Assembly: GCA_025267735.1 (NCBI GenBank)
Contig: CM046307.1
Coordinates: 7,508,258-7,572,257, forward strand
Source: Mactra quadrangularis
Taxonomy: Eukaryota; Mollusca; Bivalvia; Venerida; Mactridae
DNA length: 64,000 bases
Direction of reading: 5' to 3'
The notes under the pieces were generated by a model. The model was not told where the DNA came from, did not search any database, and saw nothing but the letters and a program-made list of their open reading frames with translations. Below, one piece after another: positions 12,560 to 26,800 of the stretch. How positions within the stretch are numbered: the stretch's first letter is position 1; each line of letters opens with the position of its first letter. A program made the translations under genes and the position numbers.

Positions 12560-13010
12560 GGTAATTTGCATACTTATGTTAACGAGGTTATTTATTATTA
12601 AACGCTGGAGAGCAGTAAAGTAGAGAGTAAATATGACTGGACCAGCACATGAACCCCGGGGAACTCCAAGTCGCAGATGTTCATTGTCAGAAGTAAATTG
12701 TCCGATAATAGTAATCGTTGTTTTTTCAGTTAAATATGAATTAACCTACTTTAGTCCAATGCCCTGAATACCAAAGGTATATTATATTGGCATAACTATG
12801 AAATGGCGCGCATAAACCATTTGTAACTACAAAAGTAACTTTGCTATCGTCAAGTTATCGATCATTGATGATTCCAATGAATGATGTTTTCTATAAGCAC
12901 TTTGATATGAAGCTGGAAGATTGTTTTCTCTATATAATCGGTTTCATTGTTTGAGACGTTTTATTAAAAAATTGACAAAAAAACGGAAGATTAACACTGG
13001 CCGACAGTTA
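12560..13010 (-). pseudogene. Decayed LINE reverse transcriptase fragment
   Basis: The minus strand around 12,980-12,850 reads RLYRENNLPASYQSAYRKHH, and around 12,680-12,600 LGVPRGSCAGPVIFTLYF. These are the 'LL...QSAYR..HS' and 'GVPQGS..GP.LF..Y' blocks of LINE reverse transcriptases. The stretch between them is out of frame and partly lost. It is a second, much older LINE copy than the one at 7.6-10.2 kb. Confidence 0.75.
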
Positions 13011-16000
13011 AGTGTTGATGAAAGGCATTCTTTTAAATAAGAAGTTTTATTCTTCCACGCTAAAAGGGTTTCTCCTGTAATTAATATTGCCATACGTAGC
13101 TGTATTGAAATCATTTAATAATTCAACAATTAATCTACTTGTATTGAGTCTTGAAGCTGAATCCCAGTTTCTGTATGCAATTTTATTTTTAACAATTTGT
13201 CTTGTTTCGTTCATTGATAAAATTGACAAACACTGATCAGATAAGTAATAGTCAGCTTCAAGTGTGGTAACATTTGACAATTTATCTCCCTCTTTTATAC
13301 GGGTAAATAGAGATTACCATTCTTATGATTTTGAAGGTGTCTTACTAAGCATTGTAAACATTTCAAATCATACATAATCCTGTCAAATCGATCATGGATT
13401 ATTATTAGAGACAGTCGTACTTGCGTTAAATGGCAGCAATTTAGAGATGACATAAACTAATCTTTATCAGGATCGATTCCTTCTATTGCAATGACATTTT
13501 GTCACGATTGATAAAGTCTTAAAAACAGACAATCACCCATTTCTGCTGTTCAGAAAAAAAGTTACGGTGTTTGATCGACTAACAAAATTAATGCGCTTCC
13601 ACCTTGACATTAAATCCTTTTATTATCTTAATTCATAGTTACGGTGTTAATCATTTTATGTACTTAAATTCAAAAAACGCAGAAGAAAATCGTAGCTCGA
13701 CTCAATACCTTATATCATGATCACTAATTTTTCTTGACAATTAAGTTGACATTTGTTCGGTCATTGTTATACATGTAACTGATTCTTTTTAGGTTAGCAT
13801 TAGTTACAAAAAGGATCTTGAAAAAAAACCATGACAAGAATGATACTGAATGACAATATTTTGATTGTTTTTCTTAAATAATAACCGTAATATAGTTACA
13901 TCTCATAAAACATATATGCAAGGCGCCTATTCTCTTTTAGCAGTATGATTATTCTTCAGGAAACATAACTATATTCATTTACTGAGCGTTACATGCACGC
14001 TATAAGAGCCGCAACGGCTAAAACTACCGATAATAAAATATTTAATAACTATATATATTAGCAAATCAATGCTAAGCAGAATTTATATTGGCAATCTTAG
14101 GATGAAGAAATCGCATACAAAAGAGCAAAGCATTTCCAGTTGACTTTGATTTACCGTGTAATAAATCAAATAAATGTCACACAGTGCGTGCAAAATTTCC
14201 AAGTTTCCAAAACTAAAATAACAAATTTAATGACCCCACTATGAATATAATATCTATTATTTCAAATATTCTTATTATCATAAAATTCAGAAAATAAATA
14301 ATCACAGAAAATAAATATTGATAAGGAGCAATTTGTTCCCTAAATAAAACTTAATTGGTGTATAAAAATATTTTAATTCACTTCCCTTTTTCATTGATAT
14401 ATTCAAATACATACATGTAGATGTCGTAATGTATATGATTCTGGACATTGCTCTATAATAAGTTCTATTAATACAATTGTAATATTATTTTGAAATTTAT
14501 AGCTTTTTCTAATGACTTGAACATTCACAGATCCAAAATGGCATTTTGGATGAAAGAATATTTCAGATATACTTTTTGCAAATTAGATAATTGTTAACGA
14601 ACGCTATCATTATTTCAATTAATTATTTCTCATCTGAACGACAAGCAGTGATTTATACGCCAATAATACACGATTGTTTTTATAATGTTCCGTAGTTAGC
14701 TTTTAATTTTAGAACAATGCCATACAATTTTAATGGAACATTAACCTGAACAAAAAACGACGACCTTTTTGTTGATTCTGCTCGTGACAAAAAGATTGGA
14801 TTTCTGAATAACATTTAAAATTAGATCAATTACTTGTCATTGGAACGGAACATATTTGTCTGTTCCATACAACCAATACATTTGAATGAATTCTTTTCAC
14901 CAACCACAGTTTCTGTAAGCATGTTATCACAGTAATGCGAGTATATTGAGAAAATATTTTTACTAAAACGTAATCAAACGGTGAATAAACTAAACTTCTA
15001 GTATTTCAAATTTTTTAGCAGTCTAACTATGAAAGTTTTATGTCATTGAGATATTTGAGTGTTTCTCAAATGTGCAACATTTTGCATACTACAATTATGC
15101 ATATGGCATTAACAGAAGAGTAATACATATAACGTTCTTGGTGATGATTTGGGTTAAATTTAACTCAATAAACGGAAAAAATCGTAACATTTCTATTGAA
15201 ATCACGGTATACGAGTATAATACTTTTTTAAACAACTAAATTATTAAAAGGTGTTTAAAAGTAATTTATCAGTTCAAACCAATAGATTTGGGATTTCAAA
15301 TTAAAATAGAATGACAAAAAGCAATAATATATACTTAATATAGCATAGTAAGTGAAAAAGTCACGTTTCAATGGAGTATAGACGATCGTATTTAGAAATG
15401 AGTTATTAAACAAAAGTGTTTACTTATTCTTTAGCAATCATAACAAATTCCTTTGAGGATAGTGTAATATTCTGACACTCCTTTTCTTATGTGTTATATT
15501 GTATATATTATCCATTCATGTAAACTTTTATCTCGAAGTTGTTCTCTCGAATTCAATATCTATTCTGCTTTCATGCAAGTTTTCTCCTTCAAACGATTTT
15601 ATAGAATAATTTTATTGGTGCCTTTTATATCATTTTTACAAATGGTATGAGCAAAATGATAAAAGAAAATAGAATAAGTCGTGCAACATCTTCTAACGTT
15701 TATGTAACTATTACAAACGAAACGCTTCAATTACACTTTTTTGTAGAACCGGAAAATTGACACATGCGATTTAAGAAATGCATATATCAACTGCAACGAT
15801 TAAAGCTCATCATTCTACTTCTCAAACAGAGTTTTAAAACCATATTTGTTCACAAGAAGGACCAAAAAGATTTATCTTACTTTAAGTGGTTTGTACTGCA
15901 TCGTAAATTACCTTTTCCATATAAAAACCACTTAAAATTACCTACAATCGAGATTAAGTATCTGAAAAAACAATTTCATTATCGAGTTTGACGAGCTTAT

Positions 16001-19000
16001 AATGGTATTAAGTAAACCAAAGTTTATAGAAAAATAAATAGGTACATGTTAGCCGAATTCAGATCACTAATGGCACACTAATGAAGACGAACGAGACATG
16101 TGATTTATCAATGTCTATTACTGAACATTAATGTCTGATCTTAAGCAGATAATGAACCTTGATAAGAATTATAAGAAGTAGCTTATCTTTGATAACAACT
16201 GAAGTTTCAAAAGGTATTACGTGACAAAAAAGCGTAAGTTTCAATTTGATGAAAGTTGTTTAAACTTCTTAGATTAATGAGAAAACAATTAGCGCCGTGT
16301 GTTAATATTTCTTAGACTTTCTAAGACACCACAAAGACGGCACGTGAGTCTTTAAATTCAGCTCACGTTTCTTTTTCACTGCAGACATTATACCCCTTGA
16401 GTCAACAACAATAATGATACATATATCAATTTTATTAGATTTGATTTATCAATAAATACTACCATAGAAATATCTTGAAGTTTCATATTATGCGCATTTA
16501 CCCTCGTAGTAGAGGCATTTACATTTCAGATATTCAACATGCGTTATAAATCGTATATAACTGCTTACATTATCAATCAAAGTATCCAATAAAATATGTA
16601 ACAACTGCCAGTACACATTGTGTTTTTCATTTTGTTTTGTTTACTTTGGTAAAATGTGAACGCGCCAAAATTTAGAAAAACAAAGGTATAAAAAAGACGC
16701 CGCTTAATATTGCATTATTAATATCTTTATATTTCACCAGTATCAACACTCAGACTTTTTGTGGTCAGTCTATTTGGGTATTCTTTGATCAAAAGTTCCT
16801 TCCATTCACAAGAAATGGTGTACTCACTTAAGCGGCTAGTTGTGAAAATTATTGCACATACATGCTTTACTTAATCATAAAGTTGATATTACAAATACAA
16901 CGAAGTGTAATATATATTTGGCATTTTTAAATAAAGTTTTTTAACAACTACGCTGTAATTGCTTTCAGGTAAAATGTTTTGAAATATTAAACAAATCTGT
17001 AATAACTAAATATAAATCAAGCGATGTTCCAAGTTATCGTTACTTTTATATACTATTTTAAATATATCATCCAGCTTAATATGGTTTTAATATAAGGTTA
17101 AAATAAAATACAAAATCTATATGAATAGTCGTCAAACATTATGCAATATTAAAAATAGAGAAGGTTATTATAAAAATAATCTTAAAAATAAAAAAATAAA
17201 CTCACCAACTATGCAAAGAAAAAACACCACAACATAACATAGTATGAATAATGTCCGTACAGTAATCCTATCAAACGGATTATCAAATAATTTTGATTTA
17301 TTAAAATTAGTGCTGTTAAACACAGTAAAGTTAAACGAAGCGTTATTGTATTCCGCCATTTTAGCAATTATTGAACCATTTTCAATTTCAATAAAATATA
17401 CATTTATGTTGCTTTATATTTTATCCATTCATATCTCAAAGAAACCAATAAACCAAGGTAAAAAATAAACGATCGTTTTTAACACAGACAGAGTATTAAA
17501 CGCTATTCCATATGATCTGTTTGTTATTACTTGTTCAATACCAATGAAGGAAACTTCACTAAACTAAGAGAAATATACCAACTTGGTTCACAAAACCGCA
17601 GTTAACCTGTTTCATCGTCAAAGTGATGCCATAAAAGAATTGTCTTTCGGTCATTGGATACAATTTTAACGGAAACAATTTAGAAAGAAGTTTAAGAGCC
17701 GTACTGGGAGGTGAATGAACAGTTGAGATCTAAGTACCGTTAAATTATTGACCTACTCTCCTCTCCAGATAACCGCAACAATAATAAGGCGCTAATGTCC
17801 AAAACGGTACGTAACGTAGAGGAAAACATCGACTCAGCAAAAATATTTCACCAAGTGTAAAAACTAATGTCCTATCGTATTTCAAACTAATTTTAAACTT
17901 TTGTCGGACATTTATGACGCCTCTTATTATAATCATTTCACTTTTATTGTTGGCTAGGGAGTTACAAAAAAATACCAGACTTTTGATGACACTAGCTGGG
18001 TTTAGCCAGTAAAATAACTCGAGACAAATTCTTTCAGTCTACACCTGTTGTTCTTAATAGCACGGATTAATAACCTTTTAATGTAGTATTTTATAATGAA
18101 CATTTTGCAGATAAAGTAAACGAACGACCAATGAAATTTCCGGTTTATAGAGTAACCATATTGTTTGTTTAAAAATAAAATACTGCTTGTTCGAGTTAGA
18201 GTAGTTACCTATCTACGCTTTTGATGAAAAAGAAAAAAACAATTCGAAGTAAGTACTTAAAATATGTAATAACGTTTAATTGTATTCGGTTTCGTAAAGC
18301 AAACATACGAAATTATGAATGTTTCATTAATCGAGTAAAACCATAAATGGTAATACAAATGACTTTAAAAACCTTTACAAACATTCAGTACCAAATCTAA
18401 GTCATATTTTACAATCTCAACTATCCCATGACCTTTTTCAATCAATAAGTGTAAGATACAATTTCTCATATACAAATAGATACTCTTCATCATACTAAGT
18501 ATATTCATGAGACGTCAAGAATAATTTGATTGATCCTTATCTACAACAAATTACGTATAAAACACCTGGTATCTAAATACTGGAACTGTTTCAATGACCT
18601 ATAAAATACATTTCCACATAGATCAGACGATGCTTAGGTGTTATTTTTCTATAAATACCAATAACCTTAGGTGTAAAGTTGAGTTCAAGTACATTTTGTA
18701 GCCAAATATTACTGAGATAAATTTGATTATATTTATGTCTATCACTATTCCAAAGTGAAGATGCTCTAGAAATGATTATTTCAGATGGAAGACCTCTAAG
18801 AAGAAATAGAGAACACAATTATATTAAGTTGGTTTCAATTTAATTTTAAATTAATCAGATCATTAAGCATTAATAAAATTCCTCAATGACAAAACACGAT
18901 AAACCGTGTACTAAATACAAGGCAGATACATGTAAAACAAATGACTGCGAATTTAGAAAAGAAATTAAATTGAATTGTGAATTAAGAGTTTATCAACTTC

Positions 19001-20038
19001 AATTAAAGAAGTAAATAATTATTATTGCTGTAAGAGAATAAATGTGAGAATCGTAATTAACATTTTGAAGTATAATTCAACGGTAAAAAACAAGTAACTA
19101 AACGATGATCATAATTATACTCAAAGGCAATCTTTATAACAAGTTTACTTACCAGACATTGATAAAATGTTAATGTCTAAGGTATATGTTTAGTAAGCCA
19201 CTTACATTTGAACCAATTTCAGAAGTTTTTATTACAAAAACTATAAATTATGTACAAATTCAGATAACTCTACTTAAATAGATTTACAAAACATGACCTA
19301 CCAATTCGTTGTGTGTCTATATTGGATGGTTTTTAACTGTAGTGAATTACAAATATGAACATCTTCACCAAATCTTCGAAATGAACGTGTAAAATAGAAC
19401 GTAACAAAAGGACAGACAATTTATTAATTTTTTGTGGAAATTTCAAAGGCCATTTAAATATTTGTTTCCGTTGTCAGGTATTTTTGAAACTCTATTTTTG
19501 TTATGCATTTCTATTTTTTTTTGAATTTGAGATGGACTCACATACACTATAAGTAACGCATTGTAATTTTACAGATATCATAGTTTATTTGTTGTTCATT
19601 GCGATCTATATCCTCTACCATATCACAACCGGTGTAAAACAGTTGAAGAAAAAATTAACAATGTCTTTCTTGAACTAATAGTAGAACATCTTCAGTAGGT
19701 TCTATAATAGGTTACATCAAATGGAATAGAATTATGTCTAGTAATGTGATGTTTCATCGACGTAATATATTTATAACATACAACACGTAAAACATTTAGT
19801 AATATAAATACAGCGTAATCGTTTTGTTTACCGTCTCGAAAATAATACTCATGTATGTATAACTCGTACATATAAAATCAAAAGCAATTAAGTTGACAAT
19901 TAGATCTACAATCTAAAGTTAAATTCTGACACCTCAAGTATCAACTTAAAAATAGACAATTTGTATTAATATTTTATTAAATGCTTCTTAATATAAAAAA
20001 CCCAGATGTACAAAATCTTTAATAGCCGTTTATATATT
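13011..20038. other. Long AT-rich gene-free interval
   Basis: Seven kilobases without a frame, splice pattern or repeat that I can assign. The ORFs in it (such as 13,047-13,280 minus and 17,244-17,468 plus) are short, low-complexity and match no family I know. Distant regulatory DNA cannot be excluded, but nothing shows it. Confidence 0.5.
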
Positions 20039-20960
20039 TAGTTTGTTTGTTTGGGTTTTACGGCGCACCAACACAGAAAGGTCATATCGCGCCGAAAGCA
20101 ATTAATGATACTATTAATTCAAACGAAATCTATGATCTAAAGCTCTATATCTTATTATATACTTTTATTACCTTCAAAAAGTTAAGTATCGCATATGATG
20201 GCACAGACTCAAAAAGTTCTTTAAGTGAGTTAACTTTAAAATGTTTGTCACGGAAGTATTTAAGATCCTTACAGTCAACGAGAACGTGTTTTACATTGAA
20301 ATGCTCGTCGCATGGTATACACTTAGGCGCTTCCTCTTTTTTGAGAAGGTATGAATGTGTTAATCTGGTATGACCAATTCTACATCGCGTAATCACTAGT
20401 TGGTCTTGGCGATTAGAAAATATTATTGACGAAGATGAATCAAGGCTTGGCTTTATCTCATGTAACTCATTAAAATTAGCATTGAACCATTCCACATTGT
20501 TTGCTATTTTGACTTAATTAACGAATTTATAGAACATTTGAAGTCACTGCTTGGTAATTTGATATCTACTGGTTGAAGGTTTAAAGATTCTTTAGCTAAA
20601 AAGTCTACTTTTTCATTTCCATGTATACCAATGTGACTTGGTATCCAGCAGAGGTGTACTATTTTAGATTTCAGTATTTCATGTAATCTTAATTCAATAT
20701 TTTTAATAAGTATATTGTCTGAACTACGATTTTTATGGCCAGTAATACAGATAGAGCTGAGAAAATGATAAAATTGTCATTAATACTATTTGATATGTTT
20801 GTTAAAGCAAGATCTATTGCTTTGACTTCGGCTGTAAATATATTTAGATTACACACATAAACCGCAAGCATGTACAAACGATTAGTTCAAATTCAAATTT
20901 AGGTACAATATCTCTAGCTCTAGTGTCTCTAAAAAACCTGGATTTTGCGGGTCAGCTTAA
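20039..20960 (-). mobile_element. LINE 3' end with RNase H C-terminal half (I/Jockey-type)
   Basis: On the minus strand, 20,860-20,560 reads FTAEVKAIDLALTNI, then in shifted frames HLCWIPSHIGIHGNEKVD and FLAKESLN: the RNase H domain with its conserved Glu and final 'H.G..GNE..D..AK' block. From 20,495 down follow TRCRIGHTRLTHSYLL and a Cys-x2-Cys...His...Cys motif (PKCIPCDEHFNVKHVLVDC). The 3' UTR ends GGTGCGCCGTAAAACCCAAAC with a CAAA repeat. At least two frameshifts make it inactive. It is a second copy of the family seen at 1138-1505 and keeps more of the 5' side. Confidence 0.8.
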
Positions 20961-22835
20961 CCAACTTTTGACCTTTTTGGTTATTTGTAATAAACAGGTG
21001 TGCAGCATGCAAGGACAGTAGTTGATGACTATTTACTCTGTGTGTTACTGGTGACTCACAATGCTAATTGATGATACATTCGCTGGGGTACGCTTCTGTT
21101 GGTATGACTGATCAACAAATATAACTATTTATTCTTCAATCAAAATTAACCCAGTATAGCACTGAAAATATCTTTTAAAGATATTTCTTGTTTTTGTTAC
21201 AACAATTACGTTAATCTTTCAGTATACAACTTAACCTAATAACATTATCACCCCATCAGTTCTATGGTTTCTTTGAAGCAGTATATGTGAGATACAATTT
21301 ACTGATGCCCTATCGATATAAATACAGAAACACTTTAACCAGTACACAGTAACCTCACTTAGTAGATTTAATCTATATATTGAATCACCTATAAAACTGA
21401 CTAATGGTCGTTAATACTTGTCTGAATAAATGAAACGATCATTCGGCATCTAAAACCATTTGTAATAATCTGATTGAAGCATCAGAAGTCATTAAATTAC
21501 CATATAACGTACTTACAAGAACCTCATTATCTCACTCAATCTCATGTTTTCAAAGTTGTAAGGTTTGATCGACAAATTAACACGTTTTACAATTCAAGAA
21601 AGATTAATGATGTTGTATATTACATGTACAAATTACTTAGAGATATTTTCTATGTATCTTCGATACCAATTTATTATACTTAATTGACAGTCGAATTTAC
21701 AAAAGAATGAGCCAAGGCACACACAAACGTACTTAATAAGAGTTTTCTAGTACGTAAGTACCTACATATGATATATAGTCCAACTTATTATAGTATATAA
21801 TTAATATGGAATGTCAATGATAATGGATCATACTGGTTGATTTATTCAATTGTTGTGCTATAACTTTTTCAGGACATTCAATTATCTTATAAAAAACAAT
21901 CGTATTCTAGCAATTATCAGAGTTATTCTATCTTGTTTTTAAGGAGGTGTTTATAACATAAATAAATAGCTCCTTTGCTTTTGGGTTGTGCGTGAGGTAA
22001 AGGTTTTTTTGCTACTGTTGTTCTTGATACGTTTTCACGCTCATTCATTATCAATCACAGTAGTTTTGTCTGTGATGTGTGGGGGCCTTAAACGTCTCTT
22101 CGACTTTCAATCAATGCTGTTATCTTTATTCTCTTTAGGAATAGCAGTTTACATTCAAATTTCTCGCACAACACAGTAAATCTGCTGTACCAAATTATAT
22201 GAAGAATACCAAGCCTCCTATCATTTGCTATATTTAAAACGAACCTACTAGAAACACTATTTGATAACAATAAAAATTAACTCTGACTTACAGATTGAAG
22301 AAAATACATTAGTATCTTGAAATTGTTTAAATTCTACGAATTGTTAAGGACCTTCTGGTCATATCGTTACAAGTGATCTCATAGCAATTGAAGATTATAT
22401 AATTTGTTTGTTTTAGTTTCAAAAGGTAGATGTCCATCAAAGGAATTATTTTTACGCATTTCGCACAAAAATCCTTAAATCCATTGATTTTTTTTGCAAC
22501 AAATGGTATAAGAGAGAACTTATTGAGCCTAATGCTCCTTCTAATTTAAACAAACAACTATTTGAAATAATAGACATTCACATGTACATTTATTTAAAAA
22601 AGCATCGCTTTATTACCGCCACAACTATGTTTTAACTACCAACATTTGATAAAAAAGGATTTAGGATTTCCACACCTATCATTTAACAACAGATTTGTAT
22701 AGGCAGTTACTAACAGAAGAAAATGTATAACATTAAATAAAACCTTAAGTATATAAAATCCAACTGCTCACTGCATAAAATATGTAACTCTATACACATT
22801 GCTGAACAAGTATTGGACCTTCTACAATATTCTAT
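20961..22835. other. AT-rich DNA, nothing recognised
   Basis: No protein-like frame, RNA gene or repeat assigned. Confidence 0.5.
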
Positions 22836-23121
22836 GTTTGTTTTTTGTTGTTGGGTTTAACGCCGTAGCTACACATCGTTAAGGTCATATAACGGCGGTC
22901 AGTCAACCTACTCACGGTTCCTGGAAAGGCTAAACCTCTGGATTTAGCTGTAAACCAATTACTAGGCGCATACTTTCGTCAGGGACTGACAAATGCCCTA
23001 CATAATTAAAATCATTGGTAGGAGGGAGAATGGCCGTAGAAATAATTTCATGACCAAGCTTCACGAAAGTATGCCTCGCACGGAATCGAACCAACGACCC
23101 ATCGATCTGCTTACTTGCATT
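22836..23121 (-). repeat. SINE type A (tRNA-derived), near full length
   Basis: Minus-strand order: tRNA-like head with B box GGTTCGATTCC (plus-strand GGAATCGAACC at about 23,080), body with 'AAGCTTGGTCATGAAAT' and 'GGGCAT..GTCAGTCCCTGACG', then the tail 'GCCGTTATATGACC' and 'ACGGCGTTAAACCCAAC'. It matches 56,591-56,910 throughout. It lies about 670 bp upstream of the SORD start codon, in opposite orientation. Confidence 0.85.
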
Positions 23122-23786
23122 ACAAAGGTACATGTTTACTCTTTCATGAATATTTTCTTAAATATTGATTATATATAACTTTCGTAAATAATACCGTATA
23201 CCTGTATGTCAGTCAGAGATTGAAAACACATCAAAGTAACTGTAACCAACAAGAACTTTTCAAAACAACTGATGAAAAAAGAACAAAACCTCAGTGAGAC
23301 TCAAAAACAATGTAAAATCAGGGTTTTTAGTGAATATAATCTAAAATAATTCAAAAAATGATAGTGGAACATATGTAAAAAAATACATCATCAGAAAGCT
23401 CTCAAAATAACGTGTTGGAAAAAAATACTCTCCATTTAATTAAATCTTAACTTTTCAGAATATTTCAATATAACATTGGCAAAATCAAAAGGTCCCATTT
23501 ATCTTGGCTTAGCCGAGCTACAATTTCCACTCTTGTCATTCTGTTACGTATCAATCAATGTCGGATGATACGATGTGTCTAGAATAAATGGCTACATACG
23601 CCCGAGCAAACAGGATAATATAACATATTTGCGTAACTATCATGCATTCATCTACCCTTGAACTTAAATTGTTCATGGCGTAAGAATAGAATAATATTCA
23701 TGCAGGTGATATGTGTTATCTAGTTGAATGAGATACGTAAGGTGTATATCCTATTTTTTCTGATCATTTACCTGTAATGTTTCAAT
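23122..23786 (+). promoter_or_regulatory. Presumed upstream/5' UTR region of SORD, no motif confirmed
   Basis: The transcription start must lie in or beyond this AT-rich stretch. I see no convincing TATA box, initiator or CpG island. The start codon at 23,787 has an A at -3 (CAATATGG), acceptable initiation context. An upstream non-coding exon cannot be excluded. Confidence 0.3.
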
Positions 23787-23840
23787 ATGGACGATTCGAA
23801 TTTGTCGGTTGTTTTACATAAAGTGAATGATTTACGTTTG
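23787..23840 (+). CDS. SORD: SORD exon 1 (residues 1-18)
   Basis: Encodes [18 protein letters not shown], matching the SORD N-terminus ('...LSAVL.K..DLRLE'). Ends on a codon boundary before donor GTGAGT. Too short to be found as an open frame and identified by family alignment. The ATG is the only one in frame in this exon. Confidence 0.88.
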
Positions 23841-26800
23841 GTGAGTTAATTTTTGATGTTTTATCTGCATATCGCGATGTCTGTTTTTATCATAACGAAA
23901 ATGATAAGACAATTAAATAAGTGGGTCAGTGCTTATTAGTATGCTTACCCCTCGCCAAGATCGACCCACTTAAATGGTTGAGCGATTATAGTCACTTACT
24001 TCAAACTACTGCAGCGTCTTACTGATGAAGGGTTTTGGAATCGTGCCTAGCTGCGTTTATTGCTAATATTATAAGACAGTTGGCGTTTGTTACAGAAGAC
24101 AGAAATCTTGTACTTGTGCATCAAAGTCATGATGGTTAGGTTAATTGTTTATCATAAAGTATAATTAAGAACGTTGTATAGAAATATAGATAACTAGAAA
24201 AATCATTTCAAGAGTTACGCGTGATATGCTGCAGCTCTGTTTTCAGATGACGCATGGTGTAAAAAAGCATGTTAGAACTCTTTACACTTTTACACTTATG
24301 TATAATTAATTGAGGTCCATCCGGCTAGCTTAGAAGATAGATCACAAATCTACTGACCTTGTGGTCGTTGGTTCTATTCCCAGGCGGGACATACCTTACC
24401 AGCAAAGTTTGATCATTCATTTTTTTCTACAACCATTCTTTGTCCTATCACTCACTCTAAATCATGTTGGGCAGTTGTCCGTCACTGACGAAATTATACG
24501 CCTAGTAACTGATTAACAGCCAACGACCGTGATTTGACCTATACACTGTGTTGCTACGGCGTTAAACCCAACTACAAAAAACATTTAATTAATCAATAAA
24601 ATTAATTTTTATACAATGTTGAATTTTATACTTGAAGATCATTTTTTAAAACGTGCATTGAATTGAGCAAATTATACATAATGTTTTTCATTTTTCAGCG
24701 CTCATGAGTTAGATTGAAGAACTTTAAATTTTGATACTACATCTTCACATAACATTGGTATTGCCAAGACTAATAATATAGTAAAAGTTCCATTGTAAGA
24801 CCATCATCAACATTGATGGTCTTAATAGCGAAATGATCTTAATATAAGGACACTTTTCTTCTAACGTTAAGCATTCTCAACATCGCATGATTTTGCAGTA
24901 ACAAAATTGGTCTTTATAGCGGAACTGAACTGTATTTTACTTTTGTTACAGGAAAACACAGCAATTCCTGAACCTGGGAAAGGAGGTATGTTAGTTTTAA
25001 TTAATTTAATTTCCAAACACTCTGGAATATTGCTTAAATATGCTATGAAATGTTTAAACTCTTTGGACTTAATTAACAAATAACACATGGCCTTGCGGGC
25101 AATATGCAAGTTTACGGACTGGTTGGTCAGACTGAGGAAGGTGCTGTCATTTTGCTGTAATGTGTTTTAAAATAATGATTTTATTCTTCAGTATGTCAAA
25201 TATCTCAAATCCCAGTCTGACTTTTATTTTCAAGCGATGCAGCAAGATAACATTCTTTTCTTGTTATATTCCATTTTTGTTCTATGACTTAGCCATTGAG
25301 TCTATTTGTGTTGCCGTGAAATTAGCATATCGTGAAAGTCGCGTTAAATAGGACTGGACGACGTCATAAACGGTCAATATAAGAATTATGGACCGGGTAG
25401 CCGGTCAATATGCGATTTATGGACTGGATGATGTCATATTAAATATAGAAGGACGTATGCAAATGAGGTCTAATATGTATATATAATATAAAATAGTTTA
25501 CACAAACGTATGGATTGCCACGAGATTCGTGACTGCTTCAAATTCTAGTGAATAAAAAACAACGATTAAAAATCTTTGATATTTAGCTCCATTTAAAGCA
25601 GGCCTTAAATATAGGATGAGTTGCCTAAGCATACCGCTATGTATTGCTTTGTGTTCTGGTACCTCTAATTTGATTGCAAAGACTTATTCCTTTTGTTGTT
25701 AGAACAACAACCTGTGCCAGGACACAAAGCGATTCGTAACGATATGCTTAGGTAATTCACTCTCAATATTAGCGTTCTGTTCATTAACCTGTGATTACTG
25801 CTTTGAAATTATCTTGTCAAAGATAGCTTCTTCACTTATTATGGCTGTTACATATTAACATTTGCTATAATAGAATTATTTAACGCAAATTTTAGTCTGT
25901 GGTGTTCGGGACATAACCATAAATTGCAGATTAATAAGTCAAATGTACTATCAGATTTACAATGGTTATGGTTTGATTTGTAATTAAGAAAAACAAAATA
26001 AAAAATGTAATCATAGAAATGTATGTATAGCTTACTAACCACGTCTTACATGCACTTATCTATGTTTGTTTTATAAGAGGTTCAGCTACGTATGGCACGT
26101 GTTGGGATCTGTGGTACAGATATACATTTCTGGAAACATGGATTTATAGGATCCTGGAATGTGACTAATCCTTTTATACTTGGGCACGAGTCATCAGGCA
26201 TTGTGAGCAAACTTGGTGAAGGTGTTACCAGTTTAAAAGTTGGTAAGTTTAATTTCTTCTATCTTTTTGTTATTTTGAGAATTTAGTTCAGCACACGTAA
26301 CATTATGATGATTAGATTTTTTATTCAGTTAGGTTGTGTGTTTTATTGGTAGCTATATATCACAGCTGTGTCCAAACCATATAATTATTTCTTTCTTTTC
26401 ATGAAACTGTTTACATCTTATTTCCCCCCTGTTTCAAATATGTAAAATTAGCTGAGTAAAATACAGAAAAAACGGGTACATTTTAATCGATGTACTCTAC
26501 AATCTAGACGTTGCATAACAAGTAGAAAAAATGTTAACTAATTAGAAATATGCGTATTAAAATGAATGAAATGATGTTAACATAATTAATTAGAGCACAT
26601 CCTAGCAATTTGATGCCTCTGGTTTATTGAAAACAATCTGAACGCTCTTAATTTGATACATTTACTGATAGACAACATGAACTTCATTTCGTTTATATTG
26701 TAACGTGTATCCGAGCGGTCAACTATATATAAATGTATTTTCCTCGAGCTACTTAGCTTAATGATTGATAAAATAAGATAAAAAGAGTATATGTACAAGT

